From the IMG/VR virus record IMGVR_UViG_3300010388_000214, positions 1 through 64,000 of that record: a stretch of 64,000 nt of DNA; one strand, written 5' to 3'. This DNA comes from a virus. Of this stretch, positions 33,614 through 40,418 are shown piece after piece. The notes beneath the pieces were generated by a model. The model made no database searches. It worked only from the letters and a program-made list of their open reading frames with translations, and had not been told where the DNA came from. The stretch's first letter is position 1. The number at the start of each line of letters is the position of its first letter. Both the position numbers and the translations under genes were made by a program.

Positions 33614-33808
33614 TTAAAACAAACGTTGCTTGTGGTCCAGAAAGGTACCAGTAATGAATGCACGTACATGTGCGTAAGCTTCTGCACGTCCTTCTTCATA
33701 TGCAGCTTCGAAAGGACATCCGTCGGTCTCTTGTTCATTCATCGACTCAACAGCTTCGTCTTCCTTCTTGTGGAAGTACTGCAGCAGCTCAGATACTAGT
33801 TCATCCAT
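33614..33808 (-). CDS. Hypothetical helical protein, 64 aa
   Basis: MDELVSELLQYFHKKEDEAV..., EAAYEEGRAEAYAHVRAFI. Stop is followed by the 33.5 kb GC-rich element. TAATG coupling with the upstream gene. Confidence 0.62.
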   Translation of the reverse strand: MDELVSELLQYFHKKEDEAVESMNEQETDGCPFEAAYEEGRAEAYAHVRAFITGTFLDHKQRLF

Positions 33809-34005
33809 TAGTTGCCTACGAATTCAACTACAGTGTCAGCTTCTTGGTACTCGACCATGTCAAGCTTTTCTTCAGTGATATCAAACTCAGGCCAGTAATC
33901 AGCATCCTCGTTACCCTGCGAGACGTGAAAGATTGCAAGAGCTTCGTCTTCACTGTCCGCCTGCACGGAATAGGTATTGCCAGATGTTATAAAGTATGTA
34001 GCCAT
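33808..34005 (-). CDS. Hypothetical protein, 65 aa
   Basis: ATG 34005 (MATYFITSGNTYSVQADSED) with AAGAAGG upstream. Beta-alpha-beta pattern with EDEALAIFHVSQ, similar in layout to the 31914 protein. Own promoter at 34035-34064. Confidence 0.64.
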   Translation of the reverse strand: MATYFITSGNTYSVQADSEDEALAIFHVSQGNEDADYWPEFDITEEKLDMVEYQEADTVVEFVGN

Positions 34006-34034
34006 GTTGGCCTTCTTTCTTTGTCGGTAATACA

Positions 34035-34064
34035 AGTATGACAGCTGTGGGGGGTATTTGTCAA
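34035..34064 (-). promoter_or_regulatory. Promoter of the 34005-33614 pair
   Basis: Minus strand TTGACA, 18 nt, CATACT. Confidence 0.75.
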
Positions 34065-34215
34065 CCTTCGTAACCTAAACGTTACATTTGCGAGGGGCCG
34101 CCCAAATCCCCTAGCCATCACGACAAACGATCAACTAGGGGTGGGTGAGCAGTTTTTATTCCACCAGCATACTCAGGCTAATGAGGCAGTTTTATCTCAT
34201 ACCCAGGAGTAATTA

Positions 34216-34659
34216 CTAGAGTAGGTCAATCACCGTGTTGTAGGTAGTTGCCGAGACTTCCTCCTGAGAGGTCATCTTCAGTACCTTTAGGTTACGCTCT
34301 AGCAGGGACTTGCGTGTCGTATACTCACGACCAAAGTGCTGTGACTCATTTGGCTTGCTTGGTTCTTTGGGTGCTTCTGGCAAACCAAGCAGGTCAGAGT
34401 TCACGCTAACACGAACAGAGTTACCGTATTCATTTGATACACGGATAGGCGAGTCATACTCGTTGCCAATTAGTTCTGGCTTACCAAGTGCTTTGATAAC
34501 AGCCTCAACAACTGCTTTCTGGTGGTCTGCCTTAGCCTTGCGGTACTCCTCCATTTGAGCAGGGTACACAGCCAAGTCAGCCTCAATCTTAGCAAGAGAT
34601 GCCTCAATGTCAGCAATGAGAGATGCGGTAGGGATTTTCACAGAGAGTGAACGAGCCAT
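34216..34659 (-). CDS. Hypothetical coiled-coil protein, 147 aa
   Basis: N-terminal coiled coil (IADIEASLAKIEADLAVYPAQMEEYRKAKADHQKAVVEAV), a central region with repeated VSNEYGNSVRVSV strands, and a C-terminal helix. No known motif. Downstream of the pseudoknot-like structure at 34750-34819. Confidence 0.66.
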   Translation of the reverse strand: MARSLSVKIPTASLIADIEASLAKIEADLAVYPAQMEEYRKAKADHQKAVVEAVIKALGKPELIGNEYDSPIRVSNEYGNSVRVSVNSDLLGLPEAPKEPSKPNESQHFGREYTTRKSLLERNLKVLKMTSQEEVSATTYNTVIDLL

Positions 34660-34749
34660 AATTGTTTATCTACTTTCTTATTTACTAGGGGTTAGTGTCT
34701 GGGTAGTTTAGACAGACATACCCAGGTCTGTTTTCCTTTTGGAAAGTGT

Positions 34750-34819
34750 GTAGGTGGGGGTCTGGCTAGACACGGCTACCTCTCGGAAACCAGACATTAC
34801 GGGTAGCGAACCCACCTAC
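34750..34819 (-). ncRNA. Predicted pseudoknotted RNA element in the leader of the 34659 gene
   Basis: A 9-bp closing helix GTAGGTGGG/CCCACCTAC (34750-34758 with 34811-34819) encloses two interleaved 6-bp helices: GTCTGG (34760-34765) with CCAGAC (34790-34795), and GCTACC (34775-34780) with GGTAGC (34802-34807). Interleaving makes an H-type pseudoknot. It begins 8 nt after the stop of the 34973 gene and lies about 90 nt before the next ATG, so it could be a riboswitch-like leader, processing site or nuclease-resistant 3' end. Confidence 0.5.
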
Positions 34820-34826
34820 GGTTAGA

Positions 34827-34973
34827 CTACTTTACGGTAGTCCAGCGAGTGTCACCGTTTGCGAGGGTGAGACGAACACGGCTTGAGCCAGTTGCGTTCT
34901 TCACGATTTCCTCAACGATACCCGATACACCAGATGCCTGAGTGGTAAAGGTTTCTCCGATTACTGCGTTCAT
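34827..34973 (-). CDS. Small beta-rich (SH3-like) protein, 48 aa
   Basis: MNAVIGETFTTQASGVSGIV, then EEIVKNATGSSRVRLTLANG and DTRWTTVK: strands typical of a tiny SH3-like barrel. The ATG is 73 nt downstream of the 35046-35074 promoter. It may bind RNA or protein. Confidence 0.6.
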   Translation of the reverse strand: MNAVIGETFTTQASGVSGIVEEIVKNATGSSRVRLTLANGDTRWTTVK

Positions 34974-35045
34974 TTTATTACTGCTTCCTTGTAGTGAGCC
35001 AACTTTGACTGATTTGTTTTACCAAGTCGTTTACTTGATATATCT

Positions 35046-35074
35046 AGTATGACATCAAATCTGGGGGGTGTCAA
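35046..35074 (-). promoter_or_regulatory. Promoter of the 34973 gene
   Basis: Minus strand TTGACA, 17 nt, CATACT. Confidence 0.75.
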
Positions 35075-35140
35075 GCCTTATCGTAACCTTTTTTATAACA
35101 GGTTGGTAACGGTCGGGGGCCGATCCCCGTTGGGGGTAGC

Positions 35141-35701
35141 CTATGAAGCACTACCCCGAACGATGACCCAGATAAGAGCTTGAGCAGTACGAGGTGTCAG
35201 ACCAAACTCTCCTGCAACTTTACGCACAGCACGAGACAGTTCTACATACTGAGACTGAGAGGGGGAGTCAGTTCCCAGGTTAGCTGCACGACACATCCAA
35301 ATGTCAATAACTACAGCGTCTTTGTCACCTGCAATAGCACGAGCGAATGCATTAGTCTTTGGACCTTTGAGAGCGTCAAACCCTAAGTCAATGCTAGTCT
35401 GTGCCATTTTGTAGTTGTTAGGCAAACCCTTTACCTCATGACCAAGCGAGAATGCAATAGCCTTAGAGATATTACTAGCCCAACGCTCACGAGGTGAGAA
35501 TGCAGAGACAACGCTTGCACCAACTTCAAGTGTGGTGTTTAGGTTGCGAGCAACTTCTTCTGCAACTTCTTCTGCATCCCGATACCAGACACTAGCCTCT
35601 TCGACCTGACCGAGAGTAGCATTCATGAGTAGGTTGCGATACATGCCAGTGTAGTTCTTGATACGGGTGGTTACTTCTGGCTTTACGATTGTGGTTGTCA
35701 T
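35141..35701 (-). CDS. Conserved phage/plasmid protein, HhH-GPD-like (DUF7178-like)
   Basis: 186 aa: GASVVSAFSPRERWASNISKAIAF, GPKTNAFARAIAGDKDAVVIDIWMCRAANLG and a C-terminal LTPRTAQALIWVIVRG. The 'GPK(T)..FA..I.GD.DAVV.D.W..R' block is shared by a family found on phages and plasmids and looks like a helix-hairpin-helix glycosylase fold with a D-x-W core. Catalysis has not been shown. Own promoter at 35728-35755. Confidence 0.68.
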   Translation of the reverse strand: MTTTIVKPEVTTRIKNYTGMYRNLLMNATLGQVEEASVWYRDAEEVAEEVARNLNTTLEVGASVVSAFSPRERWASNISKAIAFSLGHEVKGLPNNYKMAQTSIDLGFDALKGPKTNAFARAIAGDKDAVVIDIWMCRAANLGTDSPSQSQYVELSRAVRKVAGEFGLTPRTAQALIWVIVRGSAS

Positions 35702-35727
35702 GGGGTGTTCCTTTCCTTATATAAATA

Positions 35728-35755
35728 ACTATACAGTTACCCACGGACATTTGCA
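35728..35755 (-). promoter_or_regulatory. TGTCCGTGGGT-type promoter (site 1)
   Basis: Minus strand TTGCAA, 17 nt with TGTCCGTGGGT (top 35739-35749), then TATAGT. First of 11 sites with this spacer block. Confidence 0.7.
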
Positions 35756-35844
35756 AGGGTATTCTTAACTATCTTAATAACGAATAGGTAACGGATCAGC
35801 GGCCCCCGTGGGGGTAGAGAAGTCAATCCCCACCCCCAATGGTA

Positions 35845-36327
35845 TTACCAAGAAGCCTGATATATAAATGAAATATCGCTTGTGATAGTTTTGTCTAGCA
35901 GAGTCTTCAACTCTTTCTTAGTACGCTTGAGGTCTTCCCAGTACCACTTGTCTATTTCAGTAGAACCAAAGAAGAAACCAGAAACAGGCTCTAACTCAGA
36001 CGTATCTTTAGTTGCGATAACATCTGTAACAGTAAACAGCAACTCTTCCAACCTCTCACGGCTAACATAAACAGGCTGGCACTCGTCTACACCGTTAGCA
36101 CAGTTAGTGATAAACCAGTTATGGATTTGGTTAGACTTACGCCAATAGATAGCAGTCTCAGTTACAGACAGGCCAACGCTTTCGTCTGAGGCTAGGCTGT
36201 TGAGGTTTGAGGCGGTAAGAACTTCGAGATAGTCTCGGTTCTTCTCACGCTGATAGTCACCATCTACAACCTTGTAGTTGTTAGCAGGAATAAACTTACG
36301 GACTTCCAGGTACATATCGAGACCCAT
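35845..36327 (-). CDS. Conserved phage protein of unknown function, 160 aa
   Basis: MGLDMYLEVRKFIP start, YWRKSNQIHNWFITNCANGVDEC, and EPVSGFFFGSTEIDKWYWEDLKRT: this combination recurs in a family of uncharacterised phage proteins (start MGLDMYL, HNWF-x-x-N-x-x-x-G-x-D-x-C, GFFFGS). Trp-rich core; function unknown. Own promoter at 36359-36386. Confidence 0.78.
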   Translation of the reverse strand: MGLDMYLEVRKFIPANNYKVVDGDYQREKNRDYLEVLTASNLNSLASDESVGLSVTETAIYWRKSNQIHNWFITNCANGVDECQPVYVSRERLEELLFTVTDVIATKDTSELEPVSGFFFGSTEIDKWYWEDLKRTKKELKTLLDKTITSDISFIYQASW

Positions 36328-36358
36328 TAGGGACTCCTTTCTTTTGAGGTTTGGTTAC

Positions 36359-36386
36359 AGTTTAGCAGTACCCACGGACATTAGTC
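36359..36386 (-). promoter_or_regulatory. TGTCCGTGGGT-type promoter (site 2)
   Basis: Block at top 36370-36380; -10 TAAACT; TTGACT -35 overlaps the stop codon of the 36545 gene. Confidence 0.7.
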
Positions 36387-36545
36387 AAGGTCATCTACTA
36401 AAATAATTTCTTTGTTGAACTGGATTGCTTCCTCTAGCATATGGAGCATACCCAATTCTTTTGAGGTCAGGTTGTGGGTGGTGAACAGGTCTGTGGGGGT
36501 ACCAGTCTCAGTGTCCACTACTCGGATAAATAGGTCTAGTGCCAT
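36381..36545 (-). CDS. Hypothetical microprotein, 54 aa
   Basis: MALDLFIRVVDTETGTPTDL then FTTHNLTSKELGMLHMLEEA, ending VDDLD. TAATG coupling upstream; the stop is embedded in the next promoter. Unknown. Confidence 0.6.
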   Translation of the reverse strand: MALDLFIRVVDTETGTPTDLFTTHNLTSKELGMLHMLEEAIQFNKEIILVDDLD

Positions 36546-36748
36546 TAGTTCTTATACTCCCTAATTGTAAATTCTTCTGTACCGTTTTCTAGTGCATCTT
36601 CATATTCTTCGACAGTACTGAAATAATAAAACACACCGTCGTCATTTACTTCTGAGTAATCAGTAATAAAGTCATCAGAGATAACGACATAAGTAAAAAA
36701 CTCGTCTCGTGGGTCATCTCGCCAAGTGACTAGGACTTCCTTTTCCAT
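36545..36748 (-). CDS. Hypothetical acidic protein, 67 aa
   Basis: MEKEVLVTWRDDPRDEFFTYVVI, FYYFSTVEEYEDALENGTEEF. AAGGAG-like sequence upstream; TAATG at both ends. Acidic beta-alpha fold; unknown. Confidence 0.63.
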   Translation of the reverse strand: MEKEVLVTWRDDPRDEFFTYVVISDDFITDYSEVNDDGVFYYFSTVEEYEDALENGTEEFTIREYKN

Positions 36749-36909
36749 TATGCATACTCCTTGATTGCTCGGTTCTTTACAGTGCTACGGGTTCGCAGTC
36801 TGTTTGGTCGGTTGTCATGTGTGCCAGAGGCATTGGACTTACGCAGTTCACGCATACCAATAATGTATGCCGTGTTCTGAATTTTCTGGGGTGGTTTCGC
36901 TTTCTTCAT
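36748..36909 (-). CDS. Basic microprotein, 53 aa (leaderless)
   Basis: CATAAT (top 36916-36921) ends 6 nt before the ATG. MKKAKPPQKIQNTAYIIGMR, LRTRSTVKNRAIKEYA: very basic, likely nucleic-acid or ribosome binding. Confidence 0.6.
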   Translation of the reverse strand: MKKAKPPQKIQNTAYIIGMRELRKSNASGTHDNRPNRLRTRSTVKNRAIKEYA

Positions 36910-36915
36910 AAACTA

Positions 36916-36943
36916 ATTATGACATGACCCACTGACATTCCCG
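36916..36943 (-). promoter_or_regulatory. TGTC(A)GTGGGT-type promoter (site 3)
   Basis: Block at top 36927-36937, 5 nt, CATAAT; start codon 6 nt later. Confidence 0.68.
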
Positions 36944-36971
36944 ATTTTGGGGGGCCGCCCGAAGGCCCATT

Positions 36972-37094
36972 CTAGATGAATTCGAATGGGTCTCGGTCTT
37001 GGAAGATATCCTCGAAGTCCTGCATGGTATATGCTCCAGGGTTAGCCATGTAGTCTCGGTAGTCTGCCATGATCTCTTCTGCTTGCTCGTCCAT
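36972..37094 (-). CDS. Acidic microprotein, 40 aa
   Basis: MDEQAEEIMADYRDYMANPG then AYTMQDFEDIFQDRDPFEFI. AGGAGAGG precedes the ATG inside the upstream gene's end. Strongly acidic, helical. Confidence 0.57.
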   Translation of the reverse strand: MDEQAEEIMADYRDYMANPGAYTMQDFEDIFQDRDPFEFI

Positions 37095-37095
37095 A

Positions 37096-37284
37096 TTATC
37101 CTCTCCTAGGTTTTGCTTTTAGTTCTCCACGGTGGAATCTAGTTACAAACTCTCTCGCTGCTGGCCAGTACTCTAGGTTGAATGCTCGCTCATTATGCAT
37201 CTCAACCATATCCAAGGCTAGCTGTTCGATTAGCTTGCGGTCAGTAATGATTACTGGCTTTATGTATGTCTCACGCTTAGTCAT
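37096..37284 (-). CDS. Hypothetical protein, 62 aa
   Basis: MTKRETYIKPVIITDRKLIEQLALDM... with a basic end (ELKAKPRRG). ATG overlaps the previous stop (TAATG-type). Unknown. Confidence 0.62.
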   Translation of the reverse strand: MTKRETYIKPVIITDRKLIEQLALDMVEMHNERAFNLEYWPAAREFVTRFHRGELKAKPRRG

Positions 37285-37565
37285 TAGTCTAACTCACTCT
37301 CGATAATCCACATACCCAAGCGGTATGACTCAACGATATCCCAAGCCTTGACCCACTCACTGCCACGGAATGTAACACCCTCTGGCAACTTGATTTTGAG
37401 GTGACCCTCTCCGTCATTCACGGTGTCAATAGCCTCGACTGCTGTATCAACCATCTGCTGAGGAATTGGAGGATAGCAATTCGTCTGGAAGTGTAGGCTA
37501 ATTTGCTGTTCAAGTGTGAAGCCTAGTTCGTCATCTTGAAGTGCTAGTGCTGATAAGTTTCCCAT
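37284..37565 (-). CDS. Conserved phage hypothetical protein, 93 aa
   Basis: ISLHFQTNCYPPIPQQMVDTAVEAID..., HLKIKLPEGVTFRGSEWVKAWDIVESYRLGMWI. The 'H-x-x-x-N-x-YPP-P-x-M' followed by a V-x-LP strand pattern is known from small proteins in actinophages. Function unknown. Confidence 0.68.
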   Translation of the reverse strand: MGNLSALALQDDELGFTLEQQISLHFQTNCYPPIPQQMVDTAVEAIDTVNDGEGHLKIKLPEGVTFRGSEWVKAWDIVESYRLGMWIIESELD

Positions 37566-37592
37566 TAGTTTTCCTTTTCTTTTGATACTATA

Positions 37593-37620
37593 AACCTATC
37601 ACAAGCCACGGACATTATCA
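37593..37620 (-). promoter_or_regulatory. TGTCCGTGGCT-type promoter (site 4)
   Basis: Block at top 37604-37614; -10 TAGGTT; TTGATA in -35 position. Confidence 0.62.
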
Positions 37621-37678
37621 ACGTAATCGTAAGATCTTTTGGTAACAGTTAGATAACGAAGGGCCGCCTCGCACTCCC

Positions 37679-37804
37679 CTAGAAGGGGAGCTTGAGGTTT
37701 TTGTTTGCTTCTTTTAGTTCGTTTATCTCATTACGCTGAGCAACGATAATGATACCAGCAATGATTAGGCTGAACCACATACCCCAGAACAATAGGTCTA
37801 GCAT
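37679..37804 (-). CDS. Single-span membrane microprotein, 41 aa
   Basis: MLDLLFWGMWFSLIIAGIII followed by VAQRNEINELKEANKNLKLPF: one span then a short coiled coil. The stop lies in a CTCCCCT/AGGGGAG hairpin (37676-37691) that may terminate the unit. Confidence 0.58.
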   Translation of the reverse strand: MLDLLFWGMWFSLIIAGIIIVAQRNEINELKEANKNLKLPF

Positions 37805-37992
37805 TAGTTTACCTCCACCTTGTAGCAAGCGTCTACAAACTTTACAGCCAAGAAACGGTCATTGTCCTCAGCAAACATAGCACAGAAGTCGTTCACCATA
37901 TTGTCAAACTTTTCTTCCAAGCCAATAGACATTTCCTGGTAGAAGTCGTTCAGGATTTCAGCGGTAGCAACGTAGTCTTTACGTGTCATCAT
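37804..37992 (-). CDS. Hypothetical helical protein, 62 aa
   Basis: MMTRKDYVATAEILNDFYQEMS..., NMVNDFCAMFAEDNDRFLAVKFVDAC. The segment resembles helical proteins that often accompany phage early genes. TAATG coupling downstream. Confidence 0.62.
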   Translation of the reverse strand: MMTRKDYVATAEILNDFYQEMSIGLEEKFDNMVNDFCAMFAEDNDRFLAVKFVDACYKVEVN

Positions 37993-38010
37993 TTTATTTA
38001 TTTCCTATTC

Positions 38011-38166
38011 TTAGTTAGCGAATGTGTCGAGAATGTTTTTGTAGGCGTCACGCTTACCGATAAAGTAAGACTTAGAGAGTTCCGAGGCGTAAGGGTCTGC
38101 GATGAAGTCATCAGCAATTTTGATTAGTTCGTTCAGAACCTTTACGGAGAGTGTTACAGTTGTCAT
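38011..38166 (-). CDS. Hypothetical microprotein, 51 aa
   Basis: MTTVTLSVKVLNELIKIADD then FIADPYASELSKSYFIGKRD. GAAAGGAAAACTA precedes the ATG. Unknown; own promoter at 38191-38218. Confidence 0.6.
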   Translation of the reverse strand: MTTVTLSVKVLNELIKIADDFIADPYASELSKSYFIGKRDAYKNILDTFAN

Positions 38167-38190
38167 TAGTTTTCCTTTCGTTATGTCTAA

Positions 38191-38218
38191 AGTCTATACC
38201 CACCCACTGACATTCTCA
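38191..38218 (-). promoter_or_regulatory. TGTC(A)GTGGGT-type promoter (site 5)
   Basis: Block at top 38202-38212, then TAGACT (top 38191-38196). GACACGCCG lies upstream at 38224-38232. Confidence 0.66.
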
Positions 38219-38280
38219 ACCCCGACACGCCGTGTTTCTTAAACTTTCTTAAAACTTTTTTGGCGATCGGGGGCCGCTTC

Positions 38281-38529
38281 CTAGTAGTCGTCTCCATAGA
38301 AGCCACCATCGTTTGCTCCACCGTAGTCCTCGTCGTCACCCCAGCCAGCAGAGGCAAGAGCATCGGCATCCATCCAGGACTCGTCAGACCAGTCGTCTGC
38401 GGAGTCAGCGAAGAGGTCTTCCTCACGCTGGTCCTCGTCGGTCAGGAAGATAAGTTCGTTGTCCTCCCCGAGGATTGCGTCTGCCAAGACAGAGGTGTCG
38501 AACTCTTCGATTGCGAGAATGTTGGTCAT
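38281..38529 (-). CDS. Very acidic protein, 82 aa
   Basis: MTNILAIEEFDTSVLADAIL..., LTDEDQREEDLFADSADDWSDESWMDADAL, ending NDGGFYGDDY. Around 30 Asp/Glu in 82 residues with few basic residues. Such charge is typical of DNA-mimic anti-restriction proteins, but no such family is recognised. GAAAGGAAAA precedes the ATG. Confidence 0.68.
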   Translation of the reverse strand: MTNILAIEEFDTSVLADAILGEDNELIFLTDEDQREEDLFADSADDWSDESWMDADALASAGWGDDEDYGGANDGGFYGDDY

Positions 38530-38553
38530 GAGTTTTCCTTTCGTTGTAAAACA

Positions 38554-38581
38554 AATCTAACACAAACCACAGACATTTTCA
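38554..38581 (-). promoter_or_regulatory. TGTCTGTGGTT-type promoter (site 6)
   Basis: Variant block at top 38565-38575; -10 TAGATT. Confidence 0.6.
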
Positions 38582-38653
38582 AGCGGTTTGCAGCGTTTAT
38601 CTTAATTAACTTAATAACTTTTTGGTAACGACGGGGGGCCGCCTGTGTATAAC

Positions 38654-38662
38654 TTATCCACA
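38654..38662 (+). promoter_or_regulatory. DnaA-like box TTATCCACA
   Basis: Exact match; lies 3 nt from the stop of the 38832 gene, next to a GGGGGGCCGCC element. Confidence 0.55.
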
Positions 38663-38664
38663 GG

Positions 38665-38832
38665 TTAACATTCGGGGTACATTCCATAAATTACCTGTGG
38701 GAATACCCCAGGAATATCCCTAGAGTTGTCGATAATTATCTGAGCTTCCTCACGGGTAAAGACAATCTGTGACATTATGTCTTGGAATGTCTTTTCATCT
38801 CTTAGAGTTATTTCATAGCCTAGCTTTTCCAT
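38665..38832 (-). CDS. Hypothetical microprotein, 55 aa
   Basis: MEKLGYEITLRDEKTFQDIM, QIVFTREEAQIIIDNSRDIP. TAATG coupling with the zinc microprotein upstream; the stop is next to a DnaA-like box (38654-38662). Confidence 0.6.
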   Translation of the reverse strand: MEKLGYEITLRDEKTFQDIMSQIVFTREEAQIIIDNSRDIPGVFPQVIYGMYPEC

Positions 38833-38969
38833 TACTTGAGACCCTTTCCTGCTGGGTGGAGAGCAATAGCACGCTCTAACTCACGGTGCTTTCGCAACTC
38901 AGCAAGTGAGGTGTTGTAGTGAGCAAATTTAGTCTTGAAGCCACATTCTGGGCAAGTGTACTGAGTCAT
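38832..38969 (-). CDS. Zinc-finger microprotein, 45 aa
   Basis: MTQYTCPECGFKTKFAHYNT then SLAELRKHRELERAIALHPA. C-x2-C with two later His (HY, KH): a C2H2-like arrangement. GGAAATTGAA precedes the ATG. Confidence 0.62.
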   Translation of the reverse strand: MTQYTCPECGFKTKFAHYNTSLAELRKHRELERAIALHPAGKGLK

Positions 38970-38996
38970 TTCAATTTCCTTTTCTTTGTTATCTAA

Positions 38997-39024
38997 AGTC
39001 TAGCGGTACCCACGGACATTATGC
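38997..39024 (-). promoter_or_regulatory. TGTCCGTGGGT-type promoter (site 7)
   Basis: Block at top 39008-39018; -10 TAGACT (top 38997-39002). It overlaps the stop of the 39165 gene. Confidence 0.66.
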
Positions 39025-39165
39025 CTTGAAGGCAGACATTGCCACAATTTTAGTTGTGTACATTTTCTTGGCAATTGCCTGAGCGTGCCAAGTGTTGGAA
39101 GCCATAGCGAATACGGTGAAACGCTCACCTGTTGCTAACTTACCTGAGACTTTGTATTCAATCAT
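39019..39165 (-). CDS. Hypothetical microprotein, 48 aa
   Basis: MIEYKVSGKLATGERFTVFA, NTWHAQAIAKKMYTTKIVAM. A beta-alpha-beta pattern. GGAAATAAAA precedes the ATG. Confidence 0.6.
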   Translation of the reverse strand: MIEYKVSGKLATGERFTVFAMASNTWHAQAIAKKMYTTKIVAMSAFKA

Positions 39166-39200
39166 TTTTATTTCCTAACTCTTAGTTTCTTTATATCTAA

Positions 39201-39228
39201 ACTCTACACCCACCCACGGACATTCTAA
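39201..39228 (-). promoter_or_regulatory. TGTCCGTGGGT-type promoter (site 8)
   Basis: Block at top 39212-39222; -10 TAGAGT (top 39201-39206). Confidence 0.64.
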
Positions 39229-39371
39229 CTGTTGTAGTCGAAACATACATTCTGGTTAGGATATTCCAATTCGAATTCTTTACGCTTAGCGTCTACGGTA
39301 TCGCGATCGCGACCCCAGAATTCGTTTAGCAACTTTCCAGTTCCTCTTTCAATTACTTGTACAATCCACAT
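39225..39371 (-). CDS. Hypothetical microprotein, 48 aa
   Basis: ATG 39371 (MWIVQVIERGTGKLLNEFWG) with AAAGGA upstream is preferred over the in-frame ATG at 39434, which lies in the promoter. Contains RDTVDAKRKEFELEYPNQNV. Unknown. Confidence 0.6.
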   Translation of the reverse strand: MWIVQVIERGTGKLLNEFWGRDRDTVDAKRKEFELEYPNQNVCFDYNS

Positions 39372-39421
39372 ATTTGGATTCCTTTCTCTTAGATTCTTTT
39401 TCTTACTTTCTTTATATCTAA

Positions 39422-39449
39422 AGTCTATACCCACCCACTGACATTTTGG
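39422..39449 (-). promoter_or_regulatory. TGTC(A)GTGGGT-type promoter (site 9)
   Basis: Block at top 39433-39443; -10 TAGACT (top 39422-39427). GACACGCCG upstream at 39455-39463. Confidence 0.66.
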
Positions 39450-39479
39450 GGTGCGACACGCCGTAACGTAAGAAAAAAC

Positions 39480-39500
39480 TTATCCACAAAGTTATCCACA
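39480..39500 (+). promoter_or_regulatory. Two DnaA-like boxes
   Basis: TTATCCACA at 39480-39488 and 39492-39500, immediately before a GGGGGCCGCC element. Confidence 0.6.
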
Positions 39501-39539
39501 GGGGGCCGCCAAATCGGCGGTATGTCAAGTGACACGCCG
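39492..39539 (-). repeat. Composite intergenic repeat, copy A
   Basis: Minus strand order: CGGCGTGTC, TTGACATACCGCC, GGCGGCCCCC, TGTGGATAAC. The CCGCC/GGCGG arms form a hairpin; the end is a DnaA box. Copies B (40027-40076) and C (40600-40650) share order and most bases. Confidence 0.7.
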
Positions 39540-39719
39540 TTAGTCACCAATCATTTTACGATAGGCGTTGAAGACATCCTTGTCAGTGTACTGACTCTGT
39601 GCCGATAGCAATTCGTCATACTTAGCCTGACTTGCTTTCCAGATACGACCGTCATCTGACATAGCATCTTCAAAAGCACGCATCTTTGCCGATAGTAGGC
39701 TTTTCATTAGTTCATCCAT
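39540..39719 (-). CDS. Hypothetical helical protein, 59 aa
   Basis: ATG 39719 (MDELMKSLLSAKMRAFEDAM) after AGAAAGGA. Helices throughout; ends VFNAYRKMIGD. Followed directly by composite repeat A. Confidence 0.62.
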   Translation of the reverse strand: MDELMKSLLSAKMRAFEDAMSDDGRIWKASQAKYDELLSAQSQYTDKDVFNAYRKMIGD

Positions 39720-39735
39720 TTTGGAATCCTTTCTT

Positions 39736-39879
39736 TTAGTTACGAACACGGCTAATTGAAACCGAGTAAAAGTCATCACGAGCATAAGCCCGTTCGATGG
39801 CTTCGGCTTCATTGAAACCTACGAACATAGTTTCGTGAACGAAACCACCATCTTTTTCTTTGATAATTACTTTGAACAT
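39736..39879 (-). CDS. Hypothetical microprotein, 47 aa
   Basis: ATG 39879 after AAAGGAGAACTAAA. MFKVIIKEKDGGFVHETMFV then GFNEAEAIERAYARDDFYSV: beta-alpha-beta fold similar in outline to the 39019 and 33808 proteins. Confidence 0.62.
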   Translation of the reverse strand: MFKVIIKEKDGGFVHETMFVGFNEAEAIERAYARDDFYSVSISRVRN

Positions 39880-39945
39880 TTTAGTTCTCCTTTCTAAGAG
39901 ACTTTCTTTTTTATTTCCATATTTAGTTTTTCTTTCTATATTTAC

Positions 39946-39973
39946 ATAGTAACAGTACCCACTGACATTTTGG
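39946..39973 (-). promoter_or_regulatory. TGTC(A)GTGGGT-type promoter (site 10)
   Basis: Block at top 39957-39967; -10 TACTAT (top 39946-39951). Confidence 0.66.
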
Positions 39974-40026
39974 GGCATTTTCGGGGGGTTTTTGGTAACG
40001 GAATTATAACGAAGTTATACACAGAG

Positions 40027-40076
40027 TTATCCACAGGGGGCCGCCAATTTTGGCGGTATGTCAAGTCGACACGCCG
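40027..40076 (-). repeat. Composite intergenic repeat, copy B
   Basis: Same order as copy A: CGGCGTGTC, TTGACATACCGCC, GGCGGCCCCC, TGTGGATAAC; a further TTATACACA box at 40015-40023. Confidence 0.7.
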
Positions 40077-40178
40077 TTAGTCCCAATAACTACTATTGGA
40101 TCGACCATATGAGTTAGTCCACCAGGTAGGCACACTGTATTCGTTATCGATTGATTCTGTAGTTGTTTCATTATCCAT
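40077..40178 (-). CDS. Hypothetical microprotein, 33 aa
   Basis: MDNETTTESIDNEYSVPTWW then TNSYGRSNSSYWD: Ser/Thr/Asn/Tyr-rich, low complexity. Overlap with the upstream stop region supports coupling. Confidence 0.45.
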   Translation of the reverse strand: MDNETTTESIDNEYSVPTWWTNSYGRSNSSYWD

Positions 40179-40179
40179 A

Positions 40180-40287
40180 TTAGTTATCTTCTTTCATTAG
40201 TTCTACTTGTACGCCTAGCAGTTCTTCTGCTGACATATCCTCTATATCGATTACACCTTCTGGTGTGAGTATCTTGAAGAATCCCAT
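40180..40287 (-). CDS. Hypothetical microprotein, 35 aa
   Basis: MGFFKILTPEGVIDIEDMSA then EELLGVQVELMKEDN. TAATG coupling with the upstream zinc microprotein. Confidence 0.52.
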   Translation of the reverse strand: MGFFKILTPEGVIDIEDMSAEELLGVQVELMKEDN

Positions 40288-40418
40288 TAGAATTCGCAAC
40301 CATATGCGTCTAGGCATATCTTGCAGGATTCTTCCTGACATTCATTACAGAATACTGATTCTGTATAGTTATCACAGATATCGCAAAACGCTAATCCAAT
40401 TTCATTTAGTAAGTTCAT
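40287..40418 (-). CDS. Cys-rich zinc microprotein, 43 aa
   Basis: MNLLNEIGLAFCDICDNYTE, SVFCNECQEESCKICLDAYG, CEF: three CxxC pairs, enough for one or two zinc ions in a B-box-like layout. GGAGTTCATA precedes the ATG. Confidence 0.6.
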   Translation of the reverse strand: MNLLNEIGLAFCDICDNYTESVFCNECQEESCKICLDAYGCEF

